Source: Strongyloides papillosus (taxonomy: Eukaryota; Nematoda; Chromadorea; Rhabditida; Strongyloididae). From it: a DNA stretch of 64,000 nucleotides. Below are positions 46,401-59,720 of the stretch, piece after piece. The first letter of the stretch is position 1; each line of letters opens with the position of its first letter. The stretch covers positions 2,046,001 to 2,110,000 of the forward strand of contig SRSI01000010.1 in assembly GCA_005656395.1 (NCBI GenBank), in the 5' to 3' direction. The notes beneath the pieces were generated by a model. It was not told where the DNA came from. It saw only the letters and a program-made list of their open reading frames with translations, and did no database searches. The translations under genes and the position numbers were made by a program.

Positions 46401-49400
46401 TGCTTCCGTATAATGATTATGATATATTGTACATATGATAAGAAAATAAAATATTATATTTAAGAGGACAGACAATTTTTACCAAAGGCAATTATATATC
46501 ATTTAAAGTAATATTATTTTCCCTATATAATAAAAGTTTATTAAAAATGCTATATATTGGTGATTTACTATTAAATGAAACCCGTATGTATGGATAATTG
46601 AGTTTAAATTACTAATAAACTTTACGATACTTTAATAATTTCCTATAATAATTATATGATTAAAGAATAGAAGATTTCCTTCTTCCGTTTTAATGCATCA
46701 ATTGTAATAATTTGTCTACCAAAAATGATTTGAGATTTAACTTTTTGTCTTTTCCCTTTTAATATATTGTTTGTTGAGAAATGTGCCATGACATGGGTGA
46801 ATAATAATCAGTAGCTTTTGTTTACCATCATTGTCTTTACTCGAATGTATAGTTAGTAGTAGTATGTATTAACATTATTACAAATCCGTTCTCCTCTATT
46901 CACATTGTTAATTTATATAAAATAAATCTATGTTGGCATCATTAAAGAAATATCCATTAAAGGCAGATGTGTTGAAGGAGGAAGAAGAAAAAGAAGAAGC
47001 GGGGAAAAAGGAATGGCTTGTTTATTAAAGAGATAATTAAGAAATGGGTCTTGATTATAATTTATGTAAAGTAGTGTATTTTTATACTCTAACTTTCCTC
47101 TTTATATATATAAAAGTAATTGAAACATTTTAATCATTCTATATAATGAAGTATCTAATCATGCTAAAAACTATATTAAATTTTATTCAACTATATATAT
47201 ATATTATACATACCGTTTAAAGTACAATGCCATTAATTATTGTATCATCATTAAAACTAAATTTTTCCTACTCTTATTATTTATATTTAATATAACAACG
47301 ATTTTGTGATTAACATCAATTTACTCCGCTATTATTATACCTTCTTCGTGCATTTTTTTTATTTACTATATTAATTTTATATATACTTTTTTATATAAAT
47401 ATTTCCCAATATATCTAACTATATAATTTATTTCTTTATAATTATTCTAGTTTTATAGTTTTCCAAGTATTTGATTCTTTAAATTTTTTTACTAACATTT
47501 ACAAATATCTAAAACAATAAAAATGACATTAATTTGCACTTTAAATTGTTACATAAAGTAATTTGCCATTTTACATTTATTAATGGTCACATATTTAAAA
47601 AGTTTCTTTTTACTATTTGTTAAAAAATTCTTTTGACAAAATCAGAATTATATTTCTGAAATGTTAAAATATTAATTATGCGTAAAATTTGTATTTTCCT
47701 ATGTCCTATTTAACTGAATATTATCCATAAATTAAGATATATTTTTGTGTTCTTTACTAGACAATTATTTTTACTTATAACTACTTTAGAAACGTCAAAA
47801 TTCGTTAAAGTATAAAAACAAATTTTTATTACTACATTTCTACTAATTTTTTTTCTCATGCATAAAATTTACAGGAACCTTAATGTGGATATAGATTATA
47901 TAACTAATAATTTTTTGTCTACTAATTCTTTACGAATAACAATAGAATTTAAGATTCCCCTATTAAGTAGTGAGTTTGATAATACATAAAATATATGTTT
48001 TAACGTATGACTCAGATAAGAAAGTTACTTTTAATATCGTGTGAAATAAATTTTAGTCAACATTTTATTAACATTTTGTATGGTAAAAATATTTTGGCTA
48101 CTCATGAATACTATCTAAAATGTTCAGAGTTCTTATTATGTTTACTTTTAGTAGTAGAATATGCAATTAATAACAAAAACTAGTATAAGTATATATATAT
48201 TAATATATATTTTATTTGAAATATAATAAGTACTTTTTAATAAAATTAAACATATTCAAAATTTTCGGAAATTCTTTTCCCTTCTCTCAATTTAGTTATA
48301 AGAAGTGAATGCATACTATATGAATATATTTTTTTAATGTAAAAAAAAATTTTCTATAAAATAATTTTTTTTGATTTAAATTAAAGATTATTACATTAGG
48401 ACGACAAAACGAATATGTAAAGATTTTATTTTAAGAAAATAAATCATTATTTCAAATATAAACCCCTTCTCTATCTCTGATTGTTCTTTATGTGTAAAAA
48501 TTATTTCTTTTAGAATAAAATTAAAAATATCTTTTGGTGGTATAAAATTTATTATCTAAGATAAACTTATTTTCATATATAATATGTATGAGTTAAAACA
48601 ACTTTTATTTTTTCGTTTTTACAAAAATTTACATGTTATTAGATTGAGTTGTTTGAAATATTCATGAATATACATTTTGTTTATCATTTATAATTAAAGT
48701 ACAATTTAAAGAGTATGACATTACTCACATGTCAATGATAAATTTCTTTTATAAACATTACATACCAATTTAAAAAAAAAAATATTTTATTGTCTTTCAT
48801 CTGTTCTTTAAGTATTTCTTTTCCTATCAGCAATTTCTTGTTTCATCTACTTATAATTTTATGTTGTTTTCATTTTTAATATATCCATAAATTACAGTAT
48901 TCTTCTCTTTTAATTATTTATCTTATCATGCTTTAAAAAATTGTTTTTTATTTACAGAAAATAATAATCATAAAATTAATCTTTTTTAATATTATGCCAT
49001 TAATATATATTGGAAGTGTTTTATAACAGTTCAAAAATATCAAATACATAATATCTTTTTGCCTTTAATATTGAAGTATATAGAAAGTCTTTTAACGTTT
49101 AATAATTTATGAGAATTATTATAATGATTTTAAAAATTTTTAGTAAAATAAATACTTCAAATGGCCAAGTTGTAGTGTGCGCCTTAAAAGGTGAGAAAAT
49201 ATAGTTGCAAATAGTATATTTTATTGTGTATACCAACCAAAATCCTCCTCTTTTTTATAATGTTAAAATTTGCCCAAATTTTATACTTCTATGATTTCTC
49301 ACATTGCTTAGATTTCTTTTGTTCATTAGAAATTACTTTTATCTTTACAATATTTTGCACTTATATAGAGATTTTCTTATTCAATCTTTTTTTTAATTTC

Positions 49401-49906
49401 AGACAAATAATATCTTTCTAATTATAATGTGCAAGTGTATTCAATATTAAGTTACCTTAATACCAATAAATTATTATAATTCTTAATTAAGAATATAATA
49501 TTAATATACTATAATATTTAAATTTGGTATACAAAATTGAAATTTATACCTTCAATTGACATATAAATTCACAGGAGTAAAATAATATACTTATCTTTAT
49601 TAACAAATTCTACACTTATAATCAATTTTTATTAAACGTTACTCTTATTAACCAATTAACTTATCATATTGGAAAAAGTGTTAAGACGTATCATCGAGTA
49701 TTCATCATTTTATTCCAGTTTTTTGTTATTTCAAGAAAAACTATTTTTTTTGAAAATATTACATCATCATTAATTTTTATAAATAATTGAAAAACAAATT
49801 CTGTGATAAGCTTAGATAATAAAAGCTTATTTACATAAGAAGAAAAATTTTTTCTATATTTTTTATATTCTCCTCTTAGAGAAATTGATAAAATATAAAA
49901 ATTAAA
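43485..49906. other. 6.4-kb gene desert
   Basis: AT-rich throughout. No multi-exon or long open frame, tRNA or snRNA was found. Notable items are a 12-bp inverted repeat GGAAATATGATA/TATCATATTTCC (45185-45196 and 45231-45242) and a purine-rich 32-codon frame at 46930-47028. The last part should contain the upstream region of the furin-type gene. Confidence 0.5.
46930..47028 (+). CDS. Possible small ORF in the desert
   Basis: ATG to TAA encodes 32 residues, MLASLKKYPLKADVLKEEEE and a Lys/Glu-rich end. Local GC is raised because of a purine run. It could equally be a purine-rich non-coding tract. No splice context was found. Confidence 0.15.
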   Translation: MLASLKKYPLKADVLKEEEEKEEAGKKEWLVY

Positions 49907-52112
49907 ATGATGTACAAAGATGAAGATAAAGTTAGAAAAGAAGAAAGACCTATATTAAATAATGCAACAAATATAAATAATATACGGATATTTGGAAAAC
50001 TTTCAATAACATCTATATTTGTAATCTTCTTAACTTTATACAGTGATATTATATGCGGGTCTATATTTGTGGCTGCTTCATTTACCCAGGATTCTACTGT
50101 TAAACATACATATTCAAAGATATATAAAAATGAATTTGCTGTTGAAATTGTTGGTGGTAGTAAAGATCCTTCAAAAGCTGATAAATTAGCAATCAAACAT
50201 AATTTAGTTAATTTGGGACCAATTATAGATGGTTCTGATTATTATTTATTTAAAAATCCCTCTATACGTCAACGATCCAGAAGGAAAGGAAGATCATTAA
50301 ATACAGCTACTTTATCAAGAGAAGATGATGTTATGTGGATGGAACAACAAGTTTCAAAAAAACGTGTTAAAAGAGGATACAATTCTCAAAGTATTCCTGA
50401 TATAAGTCCTAAATTAAGATTATTATCAAAAAAAGGTTCATTCAATATGTTTGATGATAATGATGATGAAATAGAGGTACCTAAAAGTCTAGATCCAAAT
50501 GATCCATTATGGAATGACATGTGGTATTTACATAGATCAGATAATAAACCAGAATTTAAAGATCATAATGTCAAAGAAGCATGGGCACTTGGTTATACGG
50601 GTAATGGAGTTGTTGTAACAATCCTAGATGATGGAGTTGAATATGAACATCCAGATATTAAACCAAATTATGATCCTCAAGCTTCTTATGATGTAAATGA
50701 TAGAGATCCAGATCCAACACCAAGATATGAAATTTCTGATGAAAATAGACATGGTACTCGTTGCGCAGGAGAAGTTGCTGCTGTTTACAATAATTCTGTT
50801 TGTATTACGGGAGTTGCTTATAATGCCAAAATAGGAGGAATAAGAATGTTAGATGGGGAGGTAACTGATGCAGTAGAGGCAAAAAGTTTAAGTTATAATA
50901 CACAACATATAGATATTTACTCAGCATCATGGGGGCCTGATGATGATGGAAAGACTGTTGATGGACCGGGAAAACTAACAAGAGAGGCATTTGAAAATGG
51001 TATAAAAAATGGACGTGGAGGTCTTGGTAGTATATTTATATGGGCTAGTGGAAATGGTGGAAAAGACTATGATTCATGTAATTGTGATGGGTATACAAAT
51101 TCTATTTATACACTTTCAATATCATCCGCAAGTGAGAATGGTTATATTCCATGGTACTCTGAAGCTTGTTCCTCAACATTAGCTACAACATATTCATCTG
51201 GAAATAGTGATGAAAGAATGATTGTTACAACAGATCTCCATCGTTCCTGTACTAATAGTCATACAGGTACATCTGCATCAGCACCAATTGCAGCTGGTAT
51301 TGTAGCATTGACATTAGAAGCTAATCCAAGATTAACATGGAGGGATATACAGGTAAATTTAGTTATTTATATTCTATTTTATTTATATTTTATAGCACAT
51401 TGTTGTTCAAACATCAAAACCAGATGGTCTTCTATCTGACGATTGGGTTACTAACGGTGCTAAACGTAACGTTAGTCATTCATTTGGATACGGTTTACTT
51501 GATGCCGGAGCAATGGTTAAAAAAGCTACTAAATGGAAAACTGTACCAAGACAAAGAAGATGTAAAATAACATATCCAGCAAGATATAAAACAATCCCTC
51601 CAGAGAAAAGAATTGTACTTTTACAACATACAAGTGCATGTGCAAACACAGAAAATAATGTTAAATATTTAGAACACGTCCAAGCAATTATATCTTTAAC
51701 AGCTCCAAGGAGAGGTGCAATACAAGTCTTTTTAACTAGCCCTAGAGGTACAAGAAGTAAATTGCTACAAAAAAGAAACAAAGATAGTAGTAGGGTTGGT
51801 TTCAGAGAATGGGCATTCATGACAACACATTCTTGGGGAGAACTATCAGAAGGTACCTGGTCATTAGAAATTGAAAATGGAGGATTCGATGAAGCAGAAT
51901 TACAACGATGGGATCTTGTTTTCTATGGTACAGCTGAAGAAGTTGGAGAATTTGGTGGTAATGACGGTAAAAAATCTCTTGGAAGTCACGTAACATTACG
52001 AAGTGCCGATTCGATGAAAAAGTTTACAAATTTATCTTCTTCTACAAATTTCTATATTACTCAAATTATTCTTTCTATATTGAATTTCATTTTAATAAGA
52101 CGGATAGTTTAA
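49907..52112 (+). CDS. Furin-type proprotein convertase (KPC-1/BLI-4-like)
   Basis: Exons 49907-51352 and 51396-52112 (CAG|CAC, phase 0) give 720 residues. A hydrophobic signal/anchor (SITSIFVIFLTLYSDIICGS) is followed by a prodomain ending at the autocleavage site KKRVKR. The subtilisin/kexin domain has Asp241 in ILDDGVEYEHPD, His282 in DENRHGTRCAG, the oxyanion Asn383 in WASGNGG and Ser456 in HTGTSASAP, so it is fully catalytic. Asn rather than Asp at 383 places it with furin, not PC2/EGL-3. A P domain follows. The C-terminus is short, has no Cys-rich module, and ends in a hydrophobic run (FYITQIILSILNFILI). It cleaves precursors at dibasic sites in the secretory pathway, for example cuticle collagens. 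Confidence 0.93.
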
Positions 52113-52296
52113 TTTAATGTATAATAATATTACCGATGATAAAAACTATGGTACTTCTACCAAATTAACATTCCATTAATATTGCTTTACTAATAAATAA
52201 ATAAAATCTTATACAATTTTCTATATATATATGGTAGTTGAGAAAAAAAAAGACAAAAAAAACGAAAGCACGACATACATATAAATACAAAAATTA

Positions 52297-53024
52297 TTAT
52301 CTCCCTTCATCCGGATGTTCAGTTTTATATCTATACGTTTCTAACTGATAAGACAGTTTATCACTTTCATTCAGCTTATCCTGAATTCTATTGATTAGGA
52401 ATTTTCTTTTCTCTCTATTTCTTTGCTTTTGTTCATCATTTGTTGAATCTTCAAAAATAACAAGCCCATCAAGCTCCTCTAACATCTTAACACCCTTCTC
52501 TTCAATACCTTTAATTCTTTTCTCGGTATTTTTTATCATATCCATGCGTTTTTCACCATCTAGAAAGTTATTGCATAATTGATTCAGATCTTCTTTTAAT
52601 GTTGCAAAAGACTCTGCGTAAGGTTGGTATTTGTTCTTTTCGTAATCTACTAAAAGTTTTTGCCCTGGATCTATATGCTTTTTAGGATCAGGTTTACCCA
52701 TACACATAATTTTATCTCCTTCCTTAAACCTAAAAGTGGAAAGAAGTGCCGAATCATCCCCAGTCAAAGTTTTTCCTAAAGAAAAATAAAATATTTCTTA
52801 ATAAGAAAAAACAAACCTCTATGAATAATTCTTATACTATCTGAAGTATATTTACACTTTTCAACGATCACATGCTTAAGTTCTCCAAATGTGTACAATG
52901 GTCTAATTTCATCGCTCTCTAAATCGAGATCCTCTATATCATCTGGTGCATTTTCACCACTGACATTTAAAGTCAACTGAAAACTTTGTTTGTTTCCAAT
53001 GACAAATATATTAACAGTACTCAT
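52297..53024 (-). CDS. bag-1: BAG1 co-chaperone: ubiquitin-like plus BAG domain
   Basis: Exons 52817-53024 and 52297-52775 (AGA G|GA AAA) give 228 residues. The N-terminal ubiquitin-like fold ends KSDSIRIIHRGKTL-type sequence (here YTSDSIRIIHRGKTLTGDDS), typical of BAG1. The C-terminal 110 residues are a three-helix BAG domain, with KEDLNQLCNNFLDGEKRMDM, EELDGLVIFEDST and the Hsp70-contact helix RNREKRKFLINRIQDKLN. BAG1 is a nucleotide-exchange factor for Hsp70 and links it to the proteasome. It is divergent with CNEP1R1, 241 bp away. The donor is G|GTTTGT, weaker than most here, but phase and protein match. Confidence 0.9.
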
Positions 53025-53265
53025 AGAAGAACCCAGCTTGAATATAAAAAAAAGTTTAATAGAAAATATGAAATTAAAAATTACTATTAAAATATTGTTG
53101 TCATCATTCCAAATACTATTTCATCCAATTTCTGTACAAGATCATACAAGCAGCTTATTTATTTGTAGGAACAGTAACTTGTTTTCGTTGGTACTTAATT
53201 TAATCTCTATCTACGGATATAGTTATAATTTATTTACTATAATAACATATATAATTTCTGGATAA

Positions 53266-54396
53266 ATGAATGAAATTGTCAATAGAGATGGTAGGTTTTT
53301 TTTGATAGCACTAGAATATCGTAGATATCAAAAATTAATTATAAAGTTAATTTTGTTTTTAATTATCTTTTTTAGTTTCTGTCTCCGATATGGTGTATTT
53401 TGATCGAAGACTCAACGAAATTATATACCATAAAAAAAGGAAAGCTATAAAGTGGAGAGGTACGTTTATATATTTATTGGTATATTGTATTTTATTTTTT
53501 AGTTATTCTAACGGCATCAACTTTGTTAGCTGCATATGGAGGATGGTTCTGGTTAACAGATCCAACGATAAGAAATGTAAGTTTTGGTAGATCTTCATTG
53601 GTAAGGACATTATTATCTTGTCAATATTAAATTTTTCTATAGGTTCCTGTATTTGAATCACTTGGAAATCACTCGATTTTTTGTTTTGCATTGTCATTAT
53701 TATTTTTCTTGTTTGTGTTTCTACGAATACATCACAGAATTGTTGGTTCTTCTATGTAAGTTTTACTTAAGTTTTAATAAATTTGACAGTTTCTACAATC
53801 TGGTAACATCGTTTACATAAAAATATTATGTGTGACGAGACAAAAGATTATCAACTGTTTTGTCTATACATGCATATATTTATGTCAGAAAGTTAGGGAA
53901 AGTTTAACATGGAATAAAGATAAATTGTAACATCTAAAATATTTTTGATGGATATTTGTTACAATTTTATAAATTGAATTATTCCAAAGTATTTCATGAC
54001 ATTTATTTAAGTTCCTTGTATCTTTTAGTCTAATGAGATATATTGTCAACATTAGATAACGTCTAACGTCAGCATGACTTTCTGCCTTTTTTTTATTATG
54101 AAAAAAAAATTAAACAGTAAATATTGGCACATGATGTATTATTTTCTATGTGAAAACAAGATGATATTTTGAATAATATATTTATTCATTGTTAAACACT
54201 TTTTTTCCTGAAGATAAAAGATAAATATTATTTAAATTTTGTGATAAACTTTTATTTTTTAGAGTAGCATCGAGGTGTCGGAAAATTTTGACACAATATT
54301 GTTTGGATTGTAATGATGTATGTTTAAATATGATGAAATAATTTTTATAATTAGTCATTTCAGGAAGGGAAATTAATAATACAGCCAACAGCATAA
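53266..54396 (+). CDS. CNEP1R1: Nuclear envelope phosphatase regulatory subunit CNEP1R1 (TMEM188)
   Basis: Six small exons: 53266-53290, 53376-53459, 53503-53576, 53643-53755, 54263-54317 and 54364-54396. All junctions keep phase, giving 127 residues (human 125). YFDRRLNEIIYHKKR, two membrane helices (ILTASTLLAAYGGWFWL and FCFALSLLFFLFVFL), the HHRIVGSSIVASRCRKILTQ segment and the end DEGKLIIQPTA track the human protein (FERRLTEYIH, PSIIAARCRTVLAEY, DTGKLILKP). It activates the lipin phosphatase CTDNEP1 at the nuclear envelope and ER, controlling membrane lipid synthesis; C. elegans nepr-1 is the orthologue. Intron 4 (about 507 bp) is far longer than the rest. Confidence 0.9.
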
Positions 54397-55317
54397 AAGA
54401 TAGAAATGGTGTAGAGAGTCATTTTGTTTTTGTACAAGTTTACGTAAATTCTCAATTTATATACGTAATTTGTATTTTATATTCTGTGGATTGTATTAAA
54501 TTTTTTCCGCAACTTTTTTTGTGTTCTTTAAAATGTTTAATTTATTATATTATCATTTTAAAGAGAGTGTATTATATTTATTTAACGAATTTATTTAAAT
54601 GTATAACAAATAAAATCTTAAGTTGTCTGTGACACCTAATTTTTTATCTTACCACACCGATAGTTTAAAGGGTATTTATAAAATTTAATGATTTTTTAAC
54701 CGCATTATCTGATTTCTTTTCTATAATTTCAAATTATTATTTACATTAAAATCAATAGATAAATGTATTAAATATTTTTGTTATGTATTTCAAAAGATAT
54801 TTCACCAACATGCGCACCCTTCAATCCCCCCATGTGATTGACGATTGGTCGAGGCATCACACCATTAATGAATTTTTCTATAATATATTATTAAGTATTT
54901 TGATTAAATTTAATTATTTTGCTTAATTTTTTATGCAATAAAGATAAATTTATAATTAACAAAGCACACTTTTATATGTACAATTATTAACATTCATAGT
55001 TGTTCAGCTTTATAATTGTCATTGTATATTAATATAATAAATTATAACACTTTTAATTTTTATAATAGTTACGGATCTTTAATCAGTGGAAACATCTATT
55101 TAACGATGAGATTGTTTGATAAATTTTTATTAACAATATGTTGTCATGTAATTTATTTCATTTTAGATCTCAAAATATTGGATTTTTTTTTATTTTGTCT
55201 ATAAAATAACTGTCTAATATATGGGTTATATCTTTTAAACAATATATTACTTAATATTAACTCTTAGTAAAAAAATAACATTTATAAAAGAAAATAATTT
55301 CTATACTAATTTTTATC
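54397..55317. other. Intergenic region upstream of SLC66A2
   Basis: AT-rich except for a GC-richer block at about 54799-54866 with GATTGACGATTGGTCGA, containing an inverted CCAAT box (ATTGG). It could be a promoter or enhancer element. No gene was seen. Confidence 0.35.
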
Positions 55318-58300
55318 ATGGAAAGTATGAATGACAGTACCATTACACCGTTTATTATAGAAAACATTACTCCTAACACGAGTGTTTCTTTTAATAATAA
55401 TACCACTACAACAGAAAGTGTGCTTACCTTTATTAATCCTATTGATGCTAAATATATGATGATAGCTATTTTAAACGGATTAGCTTGTTTATTCATTATT
55501 TTTGGTGGATCCATTCCTTATGTCTTTCAATATTTGGAAATTAATGAACGAAAAGATGCAAGGGGTTTTTCATTATATGTCTGTTTAACATTATGTATAG
55601 CTAATATATTAAGAATTCTTTTTTGGTAGGTTTTAAAATTTCTTATCATAATAATATCTTTTTTCTCTTAAAATGTTTTTAGGTTTGGAAACCATTTTGA
55701 TACACCACTTCTTATACAGAGTGCTGTTATGTTAATAACAATGTTTATAATGTTAGAAATATCAGTGAGAATGAATAAAAAAACAGTTTTAAAATCTCAA
55801 TGGACGTCTATATGGAGTAAGTTTTCTAAAAATTGCCATTTTCAAAGATAAAATTTCTAAAAAAATTTATTTATGGAATACTCAAAATATTTACATTAAA
55901 ATATCAAATTTTATGACATTTAATTAGTCATTTTTTGGTTCATCTTTATTATGAGATATATTATTATCTTCTGATGGTACTATTATTTTTATTTCTTCAA
56001 TTTCACATTTATTCTTTCTTTTTTTCTTACCTTTGGGTGTATAATCTAATCGTATGACAGTTCTGTTACCATGTAAATTTAATGATTTAGAATTTTTACT
56101 AAGACCACTGGCGAACAAAAAGTTTGTGTTAACAGGTAAATTTTCATCGGAACCAATTCTGGATAACGTTTCAATATTTGAAAAATCACTAATTGTTATT
56201 GAACGTCTCCTTGAGGAGCCTTCACGAAACATTATACCACTTGTTAGTATTTCGTCATCAGAATTTAATGTTATACTATCTGGGTCGTAATGTTTTCCTC
56301 CCCTTAATTCATATTCATCATTAACATTATTATTACTGATAATAGAAGGAATTTCTGTACAATTAATTTTATTTATTTGTTCTTGTTGACTTTTGGTGGT
56401 ACTATTGTTTATTGTAATATTAGTAGTTATATTGTGAGAATTATTCATACATGATGTTTGTTGTTCATATTCAATTTTTCCTTTGTAAGGATATGGAATA
56501 ATTGGATTTTTTTGGTGAACATTCTTTTCTTTATTATGAGAAATCAGATTATCTTTCCTTGGAATAGGGGCTTTATTTTTACTTTTTATATGGACATTTC
56601 TACTAATTTTCGTTTTCACATGTTCTGGTGGAGGCCTGACAATTGAAGGTAGTAATTGATATAATATTTGCCAAAATGGTAATATTGCTTGTAATGCTGA
56701 TTTTTTGAATTGTTTTACGGTAAATGAATAAATAATTGGATTAAGCATAGAGTTGCAATAACCTAACCACGAGGCCCCTTCAATAAAGATTGTAGGAATA
56801 CAACCAGAACATTGGTAGTCTAATAATAAAAGAAAAATTAATTTAATAATCTTAAAATCATCTTAAGTTTTTTAATACAATATTTACTAATATAATTATT
56901 TTATATAAATATCATATGTTGCAACTTACTTGTTAGATAAAGCATAAAAAATGGTAGCCAACAAAAAAGAAATGAACATGACACAACACCTAAAGTTTTT
57001 GCAATTCTTTCGTGAGTGCGTAGTACTCGTCTTTGGTGTTCTACCATCCCGTTTTTTCTTCCTATGTGGACACGCAATGTAGTCTAAAAAAAGTTTAAAA
57101 TTACAATGATATATATTGAAAACTTTACATGTTGCGTGATTGTATTAGTCAGGAAATTCATATTTTGTCCTAGTATCATTAAAAATCCTCTATCCAAAGC
57201 TTTTTGACGTTGCCTTGCTAAACGATAAATTCTCCAGTAAAGTGTTAATGTGACACTTGCTGGTAAAAAAAAAGCAAAAACAACACTATGAGCTAAATAT
57301 CTTATTTCATTTCCAGCAAAACAAAGTGTCTAAATATGTATGAATTTTTATTTTGTTAATGATAAAAAAAGAAAACATACATTATCCATTTCAATAGGTT
57401 GTTCCCATCTAACGGTACTTAGTAAAATGCACGAAGAAAATGTCCATATAATAATCATAACACAAATTACTTTCTTTTTTGTTACTACTGTCTTATATTT
57501 TAATGGTCTAGTTACAGCTAAATATCTATCTACAGAAATCACACAAATTGTTACAACACTACATGTACAAAATGTTACATCTGCCCCAACCCACAATCGA
57601 CATAAAATTCTTCCTAACTTCCATTCTTGAGTTATAAAATGTATAGCACCTAATGGTAAAACAATTACACCAACTAAAAAATCTGTTAATCCTAAATTCC
57701 AAACCAATAAAGTTGTGTTGGTCCTTCCAACCCGAGCTTTAAAACATAAAACTAGTAAATTTCCAAATATAGTTAAAAAAATTATTACTGTAACGGGTAA
57801 TGATAATATTAGCAGAACCCAATTAGGAATAATTGTTCGAAGTGATTGATAATAACTAAGCTTAAATAAAGAGATATATAATAATATAATATTACTTATT
57901 TACATACCTCAGGAAAAACAGCATTCCCATGAAAATTAGCATTTTCAATTTCCATGTCGACTTTAAATGTCGTTGAAGTTGTATTGGAAAAATTCATTGT
58001 TAGCAAATTTATCGAATATAAAAAAGTTACTTAACTTTTAAAAATCAGTCATTTTTTTTAAATACTAATTTTATTCTGTAATATATATACGTTAAACTGA
58101 TAGAAATAGTTAGAGTGTATTAATTGAACTATAATATGAAACGTTAAAAATTTCTCCTATGGTAAAAGCATAAAATATTAAAGAACATAAGGACTATTAT
58201 AAGTATATAATGAGTTGAATAAAATAAGATTAATAATCAAAGATGCAAAGATATCCTTTATCCATAGTCATGATTCTCACATGGTCGAGAAGTAAGATAA

Positions 58301-59720
58301 CGTGAAAAAACATTAGTATTCTTAAGAGATGCACAAGCTTAATGATCGGAATAATATGAAATATGACAAGACATTTTATTCAAGTTGTTATAACAAAATT
58401 GAATTGTAGATGCAACCCTTTCAGGACATATTAAATCCTTTATTTAGAAATATTTTTCGGTAATAAAAGTAATATGCTTTCTTTCATAAGATATAACTTC
58501 TTTTTTGCAAATTTTAACTATATGGAATGTATGAAAATTATGCCTGTTTTAGACGTGAATATAACATTAAAAAAGGATAATTTAATAAAGTTTTAAGAAA
58601 ATGAAAAATATAGGATTGTATTCTATAAATTTATTTATAAAAATAGCGTAAACCTAAATTATAACTTTTGTAAAAAGGGAAAAAAGCAATCTTTAAAAAA
58701 GACTTTTTGAAAGCCAATTTTTATAATCTACAACTACTTTTAAGAGATTGTTAAAGACTTAACCTTTAAGTTAAATATAAAAATTTCATTATTTCATTGG
58801 TCTTTGAATACTAAAAGATGATTTTAATGTTTTTCTATTATCTTAAGTATTTTTTTTTGTTATATGTGTTATATATATGTATATAAGTTTAATATAGCAT
58901 GAAAATTTTAACAAAATATATTTTATATTATTATTCATAATAAATGAAAATAATTAAACTTTCTAAAGATAAAATTTCAAATAATTCTTGGACTTAAAAT
59001 TATTTAATAATAAAATCCCCAAAAGAAATGTAGAATTATATTTTGTATACAAAGTAAAGTACATAGAACGATTTATTAACATTTTTTAACTAAAAAATAA
59101 TGCCAATTATGGTTGTTAAAATATCATAAAATAAAAAAAGTTTTTTTCTAAATTTCCAAGTAATGTAAAAACAAATATATTCATTAATATTTATTTTAAT
59201 TTTTTTTAGATGGAAATTTTGTTTCTGATTTTTGGCAGTGGACGGATTTACCAAGTTTTTTTGTTGCATTAGCCCTATTTACAGCAGCAGCATCTTTAAT
59301 AACAGCGGTTTTTATACAATTTTCCTGGTTTGTCAATGCATTAGGTTTATGTTCATTGTTAATCGAAGCATGTCTGGGATTACCACAATTAATAAGAAAT
59401 TTCAAAAGAAAATCAACAATAGGAATGAGGTAATTAAGAAAATATTGTATTTAATAACAAATTATAATAATTTTAGTGTAACTATGGTATTAGGATGGTT
59501 TTTAGGTGACGTTGGTAAAACAATATATTTTATAATTAAAAAGACACCGTTCCAGTTTTATGTCTGTTCTTGTCTTCAAATAACAATTGATATTCTTATT
59601 TTAATTGAAGTAATTGTCTACAAAAAATCAGCTTCCCAAACATCACATGCCAGTAGCATTTCGTCAAAATCTAGTTCAATCGTGGATTTACCCGAAACAA
59701 ATGATTTAAGATTTATATAA
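55318..59720 (+). CDS. SLC66A2: PQ-loop membrane transporter SLC66A2 (PQLC1)
   Basis: Exons 55318-55625, 55683-55816, 59210-59429 and 59477-59720 join in phase to give 301 residues. A glycosylation-rich N-terminus (NNTTTTE) precedes seven predicted helices. The first PQ-loop region has GGSIPYVFQYLEINERKDAR and LRILFWFGNHFDTPLLIQSA. The second has LIEACLGLPQLIRNFKRKST and SVTMVLGWFLGDVGKTIYFI. Both resemble human PQLC1 (FRIFWFG, GVPQLYRNHRHQST, SGDAFKTAYFL). In mammals this protein acts on endosome-to-Golgi membranes and is proposed to help lipid scrambling. The third intron, about 3.4 kb, contains a complete GPCR gene on the opposite strand. Confidence 0.9.
55924..57997 (-). CDS. Biogenic-amine-type GPCR, nested in an intron of SLC66A2
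   Basis: Exons 57908-57997, 57381-57860, 57129-57329, 56930-57083 and 55924-56819 give 606 residues. A glycosylated N-terminus (MNFSNTTST) leads to seven helices. Class A landmarks: GNLLVLCF in TM1, LGLTDFLVG in TM2, the amine-binding Asp124 in GADVTFCTCSVVT of TM3, DRY at 141-143, CWLPFF in TM6, and WLGYCNSMLNPIIYSFTVKQ in TM7. TM3 and TM7 are of the dopamine/serotonin/octopamine type. TM5 (RYLAHSVVFAFFLPASVTLT) lacks the usual Ser pair for catecholamine hydroxyls, so the ligand is unclear. The long C-terminal tail (over 260 residues) is basic and Ser/Asn-rich. It is antisense to its host gene. Confidence 0.92.
57998..59209. other. Remainder of SLC66A2 intron 3 and GPCR upstream region
   Basis: AT-rich, with no additional exon recognised. 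It must contain the nested receptor's promoter. Confidence 0.4.

Noticed and set aside
49224..49421. Plus-strand hydrophobic 65-codon frame
   Set aside because: Phe/Ile/Leu-rich translation typical of T-rich DNA; no start context or homologue.
54182..54394. Minus-strand 70-codon frame
   Set aside because: It is antisense to exons 5 and 6 of CNEP1R1, which match the family's C-terminus.
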